Shown here in pieces: positions 46,330-57,826 of a stretch of 64,000 nt of DNA. Position numbers and translations under genes: made by a program. Numbering within the stretch: position 1 is the stretch's first letter; each line of letters begins with the position of its first letter. The notes under the pieces were generated by a model. The model was not told the DNA's origin, did no database searches, and saw only the letters and a list, made by a program, of their open reading frames with translations. Where the stretch lies: NCBI GenBank assembly GCA_002007465.1, contig LNAC01000272.1, forward strand, positions 955,553-1,019,552. The letters run 5' to 3'. The stretch is from Ailurus styani. Lineage: Eukaryota; Chordata; Mammalia; Carnivora; Ailuridae.

Positions 46330-46560
46330 AACCTGGAGTTTCCCTCTCTATGTCCTGCCCAGAATCAGTGCCATGCAAACCAGGGCTCAGGCACTCACAG
46401 AATCAGCTCCCCCTTTGGGGCCTGCTAGATCGGCAGGTTCTTGGGCACCACCTGAAACTTCTGGGTCAGGATTTCTGTGCGTGGGACTGGAATCTGTGTT
46501 TTAGCAAGTTTTCCAGGTGCTTCTGGGAGGTACTGCTCTGTACAAGTATCACGGAGACTT
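46330..46560. mobile_element. MER5/Charlie-like hAT element
   Basis: The motifs cctgaaacttctgggtcagg, gactggaatctgtgttttag and caagttttccaggtgcttct match short hAT elements ('aacaagccctccaggtgattct'). Confidence 0.6.
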
Positions 46561-47273
46561 GATGTATCAAACTATATGAGAGAGTTACAGAAATGGGAGG
46601 GGATTCCACTTTAGAAGAAGACATTTAACACTGTATTGTATAGACTTCTTTCCCCATAATTCTAAGGACACTAAATCCTTTACAGTGGTCCCTTAGAGGT
46701 TCCCCCCACCCCTTTCCAAGCCTTGTCCAGATGCCCTACAATGTGTATTTCTCCCCAAGGTTAATACTGTGGACAACTGGGGATTCGTTGCCTTCTACAC
46801 AGAAGAACATTTGCTCCCAGATTTGAGCATTCTGGCTAAAATCGGATGCTAAGGGTTCTGGTCTGAGAGGTTTCACTTGAGTGTGTGTCAGTGGGTGATA
46901 GTTGAAACACACAGACACACATGCAGACACAGCAAACATCTGTAATGCAAGCAACTATTAATAATTATACCTCTAAAGCATGGAATTGGTTTGAAGTTTG
47001 TGAGGTCACAGGGGATAACTTTTACCTTACATTTCTATCCTTCTGTGCCTTTTTGTATTTCTGTAGAAAAATTCCTTAATTTAACCCTAATAAATTATTA
47101 ATATATATTTTACATACTCAACTGTTTCCCCCACCCCAAGAAGAAAACACACTAGTATGATAACATATTGGCGTCGTGATTCATTCATGACTTGCTTATT
47201 TTCTTTGCTTGGATATTCTAAATTTTCTGCAGTAAACACATAACATGTTATATACATAATACAAATTTGTTTT
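46561..47273. other. Intron sequence without recognised features
   Basis: AT-rich in the second half. No element is assigned. Confidence 0.5.
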
Positions 47274-47287
47274 GAAAATGCATGTGC

Positions 47288-47492
47288 GGGGTGCCTGGGT
47301 GGCTCAGTGGGTTAAGCCTCTGCCTTCGGCTCTGGTCATGATCTCAGGGTCCTGGGATCAAGGCCTGCATTGGGCTCTCTGCTCTGCAGGGAGCCTGCTT
47401 TCCTCTCTCCTCTGCTTGCCTCTCTGCCTACTTGTAATCTCTCTCTCTCTCTGTGTCAAATAAATAAATAAATAAATCTTAAAAGAAAAAAA
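47288..47492 (+). mobile_element. Can-SINE, sense, mustelid-type head
   Basis: Head ggggtgcctgggtggctcag, gcctacttgtaatc variant, tail (aaat)n aaatctt. Target repeat gaaaat(g/c)catgtgc at 47274-47287 and 47493-47506 with one mismatch. Confidence 0.96.
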
Positions 47493-47549
47493 GAAAATCC
47501 ATGTGCATCAGAATGCTTTCTAGAGCTGATGAAAACCTCTTTGGGCACA

Positions 47550-48420
47550 ACACTTGGGTTTAGCACTCTTTCAAAATCTTTATGACCTCAGGCTGTAGTG
47601 TCTGTTCAGAATATAACAGATCTTCCACAGTTTTATGCATTTGAGGGCTGTACAGAATGGATAATTACATACAATTTTTGTTACAACTTAATTTTATCAC
47701 TGAGCTTTTTGGCCTGTTGGTTCTCACGAGTCTACTTTATCTCTTAAAATGTTGACCTAGAAAAACATGCCATGATTTACTTAACCAGACCCATACTAAT
47801 GAACATTTAGGGTTTTTTCTCAGTTTTGCTATGCTTCACATTTATACAAGTTTATCTTTGATTATATGTTTTTACTTTTCAAAGATACTGCCAATTTTTC
47901 CTCCAGTAAGATTTACTGCTATCTTCACAAATTAAAATTTATGAGAGCATTTCATTTTTACTAATAGAATAAATGAAATATATCTTATTTTCAGTCTAGA
48001 TTTCTGTGATTACCAGTGAGTTGGGTGTCTTTTCATAAGCTTCTTGTAATTTTAATTCTTTTTCCTTTGAACTATTTTTCAAGCATTTGGCCAATTTTCT
48101 TGTTAACGTATGTTTTTTTTTTTTCCTTATTCACTTGTAAGTGCTCTTTGTATATTAGGGAAGCTGTCTATAATTATAATTTTTTCTGTCTTTGACAATT
48201 TTATGTTTAATTTTCATGTCAAATGAATTAATCTTTTCATTTTCTCAAGGCATTTTTATGTCTAGAGAGAGATTTAGCATTTTCTTTTTGTAGATCATGC
48301 TCATTCTTAAAAAAGTTTATTCCAACATATTCTGTCTTTTTTTCTTGCCATTGCAAATGGAATATTTTATTCCATTATATTTTCTGATTATTGTTGGTAT
48401 TTCTGAAAGTTACTGACTTT
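47550..48420 (-). repeat. Ancient L1M fragment, antisense
   Basis: T-rich antisense LINE pattern: gtgagttgggtgtcttttca, taagtgctctttgtatatta, agaaccagac-like cues, and gccattgcaaatggaatatt. Typical of decayed L1M 3' regions; boundaries approximate. Confidence 0.6.
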
Positions 48421-48885
48421 TGAACATTACACACCTAGAAGATATTGGAGGATCAGATCCAGATCACTGTGATAAAGTGAATAGCACAATAAAGTGATTC
48501 AACTGAATTTTTGGTTTCTCAGTGCATAGCAAAGTATGCTTACACTATACTGTAGTCTATGAAGTGTGCAATAGCATTATATCTAAAAAAATGTATATAT
48601 CTTAGTTAAAAAACATTTTATTGCTAAAAATGCTGTTATCTGAGCCTTTAGTGAGTCATAATTACTGATCACCATAACAAATACAATAATAATGAAAAAG
48701 TTTGAAATATTGTGAGAATTACCAAAATGTGACACACAGACATAAAGTGAGCAAATGCTGGTGGATAAATGGTGCCAATAGACTTGCTGGATGCAGGGTT
48801 GCCACAAACCTTTAATTTGTTAAAAAAAAAAAAAAGAAAGAACAAAAGGCAATATCCACAATGTGCAATAAAATGAGGTATGCAC
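48421..48885. mobile_element. Internally deleted Tigger (Tc1/mariner-like) element
   Basis: Both termini are present: acacctagaagatattggag near the left end and gcaataaaatgaggtatgc at the right end. In between are ttacactatactgtagtcta, atgtgacacacagacataaa and ggatgcagggttgccacaaa. These match the outer parts of a Tigger transposon. The transposase region is absent: the sequence jumps at about 48655 from the left to the right arm. Confidence 0.82.
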
Positions 48886-49065
48886 TTATTAATTTCCTCC
48901 TGATTTATAGTGCTTAGACTATTTTTTTCTTGCCCAGTTACTTTGGCTAGGCTCCCTAAGGATCCTAAATCAAATGGTGGTAATTAACATCCCATCATCT
49001 CCCTATTTGAGGAGCAGCATTTCTAATATTTAAGCAGCAAATATATTAATCATATTACTGGCATT

Positions 49066-49188
49066 CTTTTTTAAATGGGCTCCACACCCAGGAGTCCAAC
49101 CCAGAGCTTGAACTCACAACCCCAAGAATGAGACCTGAGCTGGGATCAAGGGGCAGATGCTTACCCAACTGAGCCACCCAGGTGGCCC
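49066..49188 (-). mobile_element. Short-type Can-SINE, antisense
   Basis: The motifs tttttaaatgggctccacac, gagcttgaactcacaacccc and ccaactgagccacccaggtg. Target repeat atta(c/t)tggcattt at about 49053-49065 and 49189-49201. Confidence 0.9.
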
Positions 49189-49201
49189 ATTATTGGCATT
49201 T

Positions 49202-49763
49202 AAAAATCACGTTTCAAACATTTGTTTTATTTTATTTACAGAGAGTTTTTTTTAAAATCAGGAATAGCTAGTAAACTATACCAAGAAAATTTTTAGAATC
49301 TATTCTCTTAGCTACTTTTAAATGTACCATACAGCAGTGTTAACAATAGTCATCACCAGAATTTTACTAGAGAGTTCTGAACAAGGTTTTGGAAGCAAAT
49401 TTTCAGATAATTATAAAGTGTTACTTTGGTATTTATTATTTTTTAATTTAGTGTAGTTGACACAATGTTTTATTAGTTTATTTTTAAGTAGAAATATTTC
49501 TTGACAAAGAAGTCAGATGCAAATAAAAATTCAAAAAGTTATCTATACTCTGTGTCGTTCATTGATATATTTTTGACTCTTCTACCTTAAATAATACCAA
49601 GGAAGTGCATATTTTTAGTTATTGTCCTTAACGTGTTGGCCAGCCTCAGCTTATTAAGAATTGTAGTCACTCTGACTCTACTTGGAGATCCTTGTCACCT
49701 TCTAATAGTATAAATGCCATCTTAAAATCTGAAGCCATTGGACAATTAACTGATCAATTTTTT
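49202..49763. other. Intron, AT-rich, probable decayed LINE
   Basis: The motif aatttagtgtagttgacaca (49446-49465) is LINE-like, but the limits are not visible. Confidence 0.4.
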
Positions 49764-49778
49764 AAAATAACATTGGAG

Positions 49779-49985
49779 GGCGCCTGGGTGGCTCAGTGGG
49801 TTAAAGCCTCTGCTTTCGGCTCAGGTCATGATCTCAGGGTCCTGGGATCGAGGCCCGCATCGGGCTCCCTGCTCAGCGGGGAGCCTGCTTCCCCCTCTCT
49901 CTCTCTGCCTGCCTCTCTGCCTCCTTGTGATCTCTCTCCCTCTGTGAAATAAATAAATAAAATCTTTAAAATAAAAATAAAAATA
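49779..49985 (+). mobile_element. Young Can-SINE, sense, gcctccttgtgatc sub-type
   Basis: Complete, with head ggcgcctgggtggctcagtg, tail aaataaataaataaaatctt followed by (aaaat)n. Perfect 15-bp target repeat aaaataacattggag at 49764-49778 and 49986-50000. Confidence 0.98.
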
Positions 49986-50004
49986 AAAATAACATTGGAG
50001 AATA

Positions 50005-51110
50005 AAATCAATGTTTTTATTATATAAAATTTGGAAAATACAGAAAATTCACAAGGAACAACACAAAAATTGTTCATATTTCTAAACCTCAGAGAAGCAC
50101 TAGTGCCATGTGGTGTATGTGTCTACAGATGTACATGCTATATTTACCATCCTAAATAGTCTTTGTCACTTCATATTGTATCATGGACCTACTTCTCTGT
50201 TGGTATACATAGACTGACTTGGTCTTTCTGATGAATATGTCAACATTTATTTAACAAACCCTCCATCCATAAATGTTTATGTGGTTTCCAATGCCCATTA
50301 TTATTTCAAAACGCTGCAGTAAATATAGTAAACTGTTGTGATTTTATGTATATAAAGTATGTTAAAACTCTATCTTTGCACAATTGTAAGATTTTTTTCA
50401 TAGGAAAAGTTCTGGAAAAGGCAGTTGCAGAATCAAATAAGATGCATATTAAAATACGCATCACTATATGCATGTATAATGCATTATATGCATGCATTAT
50501 ATGCATCATAGCAAAATACGCATCAAAATATCATTTCGGTTGATATTGCCAAATTTCCTTTCACAAACATGTTGCCAGTTACACTTCCACTCATAGTTTT
50601 AGCAACTGTTTTCTCCAGTTTTTCCAGTGTGGGGTGTTATCAGTCTTTGTGATTTGCTAAAAGGTTGGATTAAACTTTTAAGTGTATTTTTGTTTCAGTA
50701 ATTTTCCATAACTCTGAGCGTTTTCTTATGTTTTTGAGTTATTTTTAATTAATTTCCTAGGAAATACCTTCTCATATATCCATCAAGAATTGAGATATGT
50801 GTGTTATTATCATATTATTAATAGGCATTTTCTCCCATTTTTCCTTTCCTTCCTATAGTTTTTGCTTCATATATTTTTGTACCATTTATCTAAAGCATAT
50901 ATGAAGGTCATGATAGCTGTATTATTTCCTAGGTTATTATGAAGTGATGTTCCTTTATTTAATGTATTTTTGCCTTGAGTTAAACTTTGTGTGGCAATCA
51001 TACATGATTCCTATTTTATTTTTGTATATATTTTCCTAGAGTATAAGTTTAAATCTTAGACCTTTATTCTTCTAAATTAAGACTCTTTTTAGAAACAATC
51101 ATAAAGCCAT
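50005..51110 (-). repeat. Ancient L1M fragments, antisense
   Basis: The motifs tgtttatgtggtttccaatg, aacgctgcagtaaatatagt, gatattgccaaatttccttt and ggcattttctcccatttttc follow antisense L1 ORF2 3' to 5'. Heavily decayed; boundaries approximate. Confidence 0.6.
50439..50526. repeat. ATGCAT-rich short repeat cluster
   Basis: Several atgcat palindromes, a tandem pair of atgcattatatgc (about 50478-50504) and a direct repeat aaaatacgcatca (50452 and 50514) lie within 90 bp. Confidence 0.8.
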
Positions 51111-52400
51111 CATTACATCTAAAAATTAGCAATAATCTCTTAATGTCATCAAATGTCTAGTCAGTGTTCATTTTTCTCAGATCATGTCATAAATATTATC
51201 TTATAGTTTACTTGTTTGGATCAAATATGGTTTCCTTTAGTTCTTTGAGAATATTTAATATAGTTTATTCAAAGCTTTTGTCTAAAATTCCAACTCTGGG
51301 ATTACTCAGAGAGTTTCTATTGGTTGCTTTTATTGTTCCTGTGTATGGGCTATATTTTCTTGTTCTTCTGTGGGTCTTGTAACTTTTTGTTGAATATTGG
51401 ACACTTTAAATATCATGTTGCATCAAATTCTATACCCCCCCCCGAGTTTGTTGTTATTCAGTTGCTCCCATATGTTAAATAATTTTTTTAACCAATTTTG
51501 TAACATCAGTATTCTTTGTTACATGTAGCTACTGAAGTCTCTGCTCAGCTGGTTTAGTGGTCAGCTAATGATTAGATAGAGACTTAAAATGTCTAAAATC
51601 AATAAGTCTTTGCTAAGGGGCTCTGTGTGTGTGTTAAGGCACAGTTCAACACTCCACCAGGTGGTTGACAACTCCATTATAGCTTTCACTTCCTGCTTGT
51701 TGCAGAGTCAAGGTCAGCCAGAGGTGAGAATTTGGGGCCTTCTCAGGTCTTTTCTGAGAATGCGCATAGCCCTCCACATATGTATGGCCTTCTAGATTCT
51801 CAGGAGTATGTTGGCACTTTTCAAAGCCCCCATGTGGACATCTCTATTCCCCAACTTTTCTGTTTAAGCTTTTTGGATAGCTTGTTGTTTTCTTCAACTG
51901 TTATCTACCACCTTGGGCAGCCTTAATGTTAAACAATTGTCTCTGATTGTTTTGGACAAGTGCCCCTTGGGAAAAGGCTGTACTGGGCAAGCTCCTAGGT
52001 AGGTAAAATAAAGACAGCTTTGTGAGTGAGTTCTTCCAGGGAACCATCATTCAGGTCAAATAATGACAGTTGAGAACTGAAGCTTTGAAGGAGCTCCAAC
52101 CATAATCTACCCCTGTAGCATCTTCCAGGGGGCTGATTTTCGCAATGACTATGGGATGTTGGTTTTCAGAGTTACAGGAGAGGCTGAGAATGGGGGACAG
52201 GAGACTAGGCAATTTAAAATGCCATAAAATTTGTTGTTCTTACCGAGTGTTTTTCTTGAATAAATTCTGCCCAGATTGCTGCAAGCCTTAATTAATTTCC
52301 AGAATTTGGAAAATGTTGATTCTGACAATTTTTTTTCTAGTATTTTCATGGAGGAGTGGTTTTCAGAGTTCCTTACTCCACCATTTTTGCTTGCTTATTC
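51111..52400 (-). repeat. Probable L1M/HAL1-like LINE, antisense, low confidence
   Basis: The motif ttgttgaatattggacactt (51389-51408), with neighbouring T-rich sequence and ttttgaatattggacattt-type context, recalls antisense L1M 5' regions. A C9 run lies near 51436-51444. Confidence 0.4.
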
Positions 52401-53690
52401 AAGTTACTCTCTAACTTGAATCTGTATTTAAGATTCAAGATCTGTATGTTGCATTTGTATGTTATGTCTCTTAATTTTTTAAATTATAAATACATATCTC
52501 CTCTTTTTATCCTTAATTATGTTTCTTAATTTGTTTTTAATTACAACTGTGTTCTTTTTTCCTTTTTTCCCCTTGATATTTATTTGTTAAGGAAGCTGCT
52601 ATTTATCTTATGGATTTTCCTATAATATGTATTTTTCTGATTACATTTCCATGATGTGATTTAGTATGTTCCTTTGTACCTTGCATTTCCTATAAGTAGG
52701 TTGTTAGATATAGAGGCTTGATCATATTCAGATGTGTTTGTTTGTTTTGGTAAGAATACTTTAAAGTTGGGGCGCCTGGGTGGCTCAGTGGGTTAAAGCC
52801 TCTGCTTTCGGCTCAGGTCATGATCTCAGGGTCCTGGGATCGAAGCCCGCATCGGGCTCCCTGCTCAGCGGGGAGCCTGCTTCCCCCTCTCTCTCTCTGC
52901 CTGCCTCTCTGCCTCCTTGTGATCTCTCTCCCTCTGTGAAATAAATAAATAAAATCTTTAAAAAAAAAAAAAAAAGAATACTTTAAAGTTGCTGTTATGT
53001 ACTTCCTATTGCATCATATTAGGGGGCACATAATATGTGGGGTTTTTTTTTCTTACTGTGATGCTATATCTATATATAATTAATGTTTAAATGATGATAA
53101 TATATTAGTCCTTCATTTACCAGCTTGGTTATTTCTATAAAGAAAAACTTCAACTCATCAACTATTTGGTTTCCCTGAAGTACAATTTGTGTAGAAAGGC
53201 ATGGTAAATTCATTATTCTTTTGTCTTTATTTATCAGTTTTCAAAACAATGAGCTGGTTCGTAGCATCCTCAGAATGTGACCAGTGTTTTCTTCCTATGT
53301 TATTAAGTAAGGATTTAAACATATTTCATGTGATTCTCTTCATTGCAGTCATTATTCTTTTCGATGTTCAAATTGTCACATTTTTGCCAAATTGGATACC
53401 CTTTATGTTGACTCTGAAGTCTTTTCACATAATTTTAGTTCAATTCACATGACTCATGTCTTTGGGAGCTCCCTTACTTTTATTATCCCATAACAAAACT
53501 GTAGGATTAGCTAGTTTCTTTTCTGACCCAGACTGGATTGAACCATTACCTTAAAGAATCCCTGGTTCTTTTTTAGTGGGAAATGGTATTAGGAGGCACC
53601 ACATGGATGCAATGATGTTCATTGCTAATGAGTTGATTAATGTTTTTGGATTTTCAGGAGACAGACTAGGAATAAATATTAGAGTATATG
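52401..53690 (-). repeat. Ancient LINE (L1M/HAL1-like), antisense, split by a young Can-SINE
   Basis: The motifs gcagtcattattcttttcga, tgttcaaattgtcacatttt and ggttcttttttagtgggaaa tggtatta are a recognisable antisense LINE segment. A young SINE at 52770-52973 divides it. Confidence 0.6.
52770..52973 (+). mobile_element. Very young Can-SINE, sense, gcctccttgtgatc sub-type
   Basis: Complete and almost identical to the copy at 49779-49985; one clear body difference is gatcgaagccc against gatcgaggccc. Perfect 18-bp target repeat aagaatactttaaagttg at 52752-52769 and 52974-52991, and a pure A tail. Confidence 0.98.
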
Positions 53691-53790
53691 TACATACATA
53701 TATATGTAATATATTTATGTAATATTGTATATTAACATTTATGTAAGTATAATATTTATTATAAAATGTAGTTAAAATATACAATTAAAT
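53680..53790. repeat. AT-rich low-complexity tract
   Basis: Variants of tatatgtaatatatttatgt. No motif beyond composition. Confidence 0.75.
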
Positions 53791-53859
53791 ATTAATTAGA
53801 ATGCACAAAAGCAGTTTATTTATTTAATATCAGAATTCTTTCTGAAGTTTTTTTGAGAT

Positions 53860-54692
53860 TAATAGATTTTTTCCCTAGTTTTATTGAAAAATACATGACA
53901 AACATCACTGTATAGGTTTAAAGCACACCACATGATGGTTCGGCTTACATATATTATGAAATGAGTACCGTAAGTTCAGTCTATAACATCCGTCTTCTCA
54001 TATAGATACAGTAAAAGAAAAGAAAGAAGAAAAGGAATAAGGAAAAATGTTCTCCTGGTGTTGAGAAAATTTCTCCTGTATATTATACATCACTGTTAGC
54101 TATAGCTATCCTGTTGTACATTGCATCTCTAGTCTTTTTTATCTTATAACTGAAAGTTTATACCTTTTAATCACTTTCTTCCTATCCCTCCACCGCGCCC
54201 CCCCCCCACATTCTACCTCTGGTAACCACCAGTCTAATTTGCTTTTCTATGAGTTTGTTTTTATTTTGTTTTGTTTTTATATTCCACAGATAGTTGAAAT
54301 CATATAATGTTTTTCTCCATTTGACTGATTTTACATAACATAATGCTTTTGCGTTCCATCCATGTTTTTGCAAATGGTAGGATTTCCTCAGTTTTTAATG
54401 GCTGAATAATATTCCATTGTATACATATATACCACAACTTATATCTTTTCATCCATTGATGGACTCTTAGGTTGTTTCCATGTCTGGGCTATTGTAAATA
54501 ATGCCTATGAACGAGCAGGTGCAGATATCTTTTTGAGTTAGTGTTTTCATTTCCTTTGGATATATTCCCTGATGTGGAATTGCTAGATCATATAATTGCT
54601 CTAGTTTTAGTTTTCTGAGGATACGCCATACTGTTTTCCACAGTGGTTGTTCTTATTTTTAACCCCACCAATAGTGCACCAAAGTTTCCTTT

Positions 54693-54723
<31 letters not shown>

Positions 54724-55060
54724 TTTTTTTAAAGATTTTATTTATTTCACAGAGGAAGAGAGATCACAAGGAGGCAGAGAGGCAGGCAGAGAGAGAGAGG
54801 GGGAAGCAGGCTCCCCGCTGAGCAGGGAGCCCGATGCGAGCCTCGATCCCAGGACCCTGAGATCATGACCTGAGCTGAAAGCAGAGGCTTTAACCCACTG
54901 AGCCACCCAGGCGCCCCCAAAGTTTCCTTTTATCCAAATCCATGCCAGCATCTGTTATCTCTTGTCTTTTTATTACGGCCATTCTAACATGCATGAGCTC
55001 ATATCTCATCGTAGGTTTAGTTGTACATTCCTGAAAACCTTTCAGTCTTCTTTTTTGTGC
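53860..55060 (-). mobile_element. L1 3' end, antisense, with nested Can-SINE
   Basis: Antisense L1: ggtttaaagcacaccacatg, ctggtaaccaccagtctaat, ggctgaataatattccattg, tgggctattgtaaataatgc, gtggaattgctagatcatat, then the SINE (54694-54916), then aatccatgccagcatctgtt and acggccattctaacatgcat. 5' truncated. Confidence 0.82.
54694..54916 (-). mobile_element. Young Can-SINE, antisense, with (TTTA)n tail
   Basis: The sub-type is gcctccttgtgatc. The tail is expanded to about eight TTTA units (54694-54726). Perfect 15-bp target repeat ccaaagtttcctttt at 54679-54693 and 54917-54931. Confidence 0.97.
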
Positions 55061-55537
55061 TTACCTGTTACTTAAGATTGTGCAAAACTCGCCCAGTAAA
55101 ACTTTTGGGCCCCAGTTCTTCTTTTTTCTTTTTTCATTTTCTATCTTCTTTTATAAAAAAATGTTTTTAGCTTTTGAATATTATATTTGAAAAGTAACTC
55201 ATCAGTATATTGTCACTATACAAAACAGAAAATATAGAACTGTATTCTTCTTCACTCATTCCTAGAACTTTCATTTCTTTCCCTAGAGGTAACTGCTGTC
55301 AAATATTTGGTGAAAACTATTCCATGAATTTAAAGGATGAAATAATTAAAATACTATCTGCTATTTACTAATATGCACTTGCACAGTGCTATGCATTTTC
55401 ATATTATTATGTATATACAATGTTATCTATGCATTTATACACAATATGAAGTATTATATATAGTATATATTGCTATAAATAAATGAAAATGCAGTATTAA
55501 ATACATGTACTTTACAGTGAGTTTATGCTTCCTGCAT
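55061..55537. other. Intron, AT-rich, nothing firmly recognised
   Basis: Includes an AT tract (55390-55480). Part may be decayed LINE. Confidence 0.45.
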
Positions 55538-56612
55538 TTTTTAATGTAAAATATGCATAACATACAATTTACCATGTTAATCATTTTTAAGTGTATAGTT
55601 CAGTAGGATTAAATATATTCAGATTGGTATACAACCATTTACAGTCTGTCTCCAGCTGTTTTCATCTTGAAAAACTGAAAGTCTGTATGCGCTAAACAAA
55701 CAAGAACTCTCCATTGCCTCCTACCCCAACCCCTGGCAAGCACAGCTATACTTTTCTGTCTCTATGAACTTGACTGTTCATACGATTGGAATTATACAGT
55801 ATTTATTCTTTTGTGACTGACTTATTTCACTTAACATAACATCTTCGTGGTTCATCCATGTTGCATAGCATGTGTCAGAATTGCCCCCTTTTTAAGGGTT
55901 AATAATGTTCCATTGTATATATGTACCACATGATAGCTTTTTATCTGTTGCTGGACACTTGGGTTGTTTCCACCTTTTGACTATTGTAAATAATGCTATG
56001 AACACGTATGTACAAATATCTGTTTAAACCCTGCTTTCAATTCTTATGGGTATAAGCCCAGATGTGGAATTGCTGAATCTTATGGTAATTCTGTATATAT
56101 TTTGAGGAACTGTTTTCCATAGCGGTTGAACTATTTTATATTCCCAACAGTGGTTCACAAGTATTCCAATTTCTCCTCATCCTGAGGATTATTTTCTGTT
56201 TTGTTTTTTTGATGATGGCCATCCTAATAGATGTGAAAGTGGGATCCCTTATGGTTTTGATTTGCATTCCCCTAAAGACCAGTGATGTTGAGCATGTTTT
56301 TATGCATTTATTGACCATTTGTATATTCTGTTAAGAGAAATGTCTGTTCCAGTCTTTTGCTCATTTTTATTTTGTGTTGTTTGTTCACTGTTGTTTTTGT
56401 TGAATTATACAAGTTCTTCATATGTTCTGGATATTAACCCTTTATCTGATACGTGATTTGTAAATATTTTCTCCCATTCCATGGGTCCCTTTTTTACTCT
56501 GTTGATAATATCCTGTGATGCACAAATTTTAATTGTGATGTAATCTAATTTATTTTTTCATGTGTGGCCCGTACTTTTGGTGTCATATTCAAGAAATCAT
56601 TGACCAGATATA
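55538..56612 (-). mobile_element. L1 3' end, antisense
   Basis: Antisense L1 order: acatacaatttaccatgtta, aggattaaatatattcagat, ccctggcaagcacagctata, taataatgttccattgtata, tgggttgtttccaccttttg, cttatggtaattctgtatat, tgatttgcattcccctaaag, tctcccattccatgggtccc. It lies 480 bp from a similar antisense copy (53860-55060). The two differ in the 3' UTR, so they are separate insertions rather than a duplication. Confidence 0.82.
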
Positions 56613-56879
56613 TTGCTTTTTAACTTTCTTTTTTATTCATCAATATATATGTCGGCTTTCAACATTAAGTCCTATAGCTTCTTATCATTACTTTTATCAG
56701 GCATAGAGTATTCCTTAGTACAGAAATATCATTGTTTGTTTCATCTGTCCTATAAGGGTGGACATGTAAATAGTGTCCATTGTTTTGGGGTTTTTTGCAT
56801 GTGTGTATGCATGTATGTATTTCCCATGTATGCATGTATTTTCATGCATGTATGTTAGGAAAACACAAACAGAAAATTT

Positions 56880-57265
56880 GAAAAGAATATTTATTCAAAT
56901 GTTAGAAGTGATGATCTCTGGGCAGCAGGATTAGAAATAGTTTTATTTTATCTTCTTGCTTATTTGCATTTTTAAATTTTCAATAATAAACAGGTATTTT
57001 TATCTAATAAAAACTTATAAACAAGTCGGCAAACATGGTAACATCCTTTGATCCAAAAATTTTGCCCCAGGCTTTATACAAAAAATTTGTTCTAAGTTAA
57101 ACAAACAAAAACAACATCTGCTTGAAGTAATTCATATCATTGACAATATGCTAATACCATTTAGTAACAGGCTTAATGTTCAAATCGGGGAGTACTGGGG
57201 TAAAATTCTATATATGAGTATAGATTATTACATAGCCATAAAAATTAATTTCAGAATGTGTAACA
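56880..57265 (+). repeat. Possible LINE 3' ends, sense
   Basis: The motifs gtgatgatctctgggcagca / tttatcttcttgcttatttg and attattacatagccataaaa resemble LINE 3' regions. Diverged. Confidence 0.4.
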
Positions 57266-57326
57266 GCAGGAAAGCAAAAAACATCTCTGAAGATGAGGAT
57301 TGCCCCAAGGTAATGATCTAGGCCCG

Positions 57327-57480
57327 GGATTGAAAAACTTTTTTCTGTGTAGGACTAGATAATAAATAGATTAGCTTTTGGGAGCCGTATGTTGTCTTGG
57401 TTACAACTACTCAACTCTACCTTCAGGTAGGGGTAAAGCAGCCTTAAGTGAATGGTTGTGGCCAGACTTGGCCAGAGGGC
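57327..57480 (+). mobile_element. hAT-Charlie-type MER fragment
   Basis: The motifs gattgaaaaacttttttctg, tagataataaatagattagc and acaactactcaactctacct match the same hAT repeat type as at 33244. Confidence 0.65.
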
Positions 57481-57826
57481 CCTAGTGTGAGGACCCTTCT
57501 CCAAACCCTCATCAAAGCATGTGGATGAGGCCTGGGGGAGGAAGGTAGTTGAGGTGGTTGGCCAGGGCATTCATTTTAAACTTTTCTTTAGTGTTTTTTT
57601 TTTAAATGTGCAGTTATGTGAAATTATAAGTAGTATAATTTTATAATTATGTAATATGTAAGAATATAGCTTATACACAGTAGGTGCTTTTCAGAGACTT
57701 TTTGACTGTAAAACGGAAGTGTAGTTAAAGAACCCTTTGCAAAAGCTCCTGTCTTGATTGACTTGCTTATCTTGATAGGCCTTTCGTGCATAAGTTTTAC
57801 TACATTTGTCCTGCATTCTTTCCTAG
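57481..57826. other. 3' end of the largest intron
   Basis: Acceptor tgtcctgcattctttcctag, ending at 57826. No element recognised. Confidence 0.7.
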
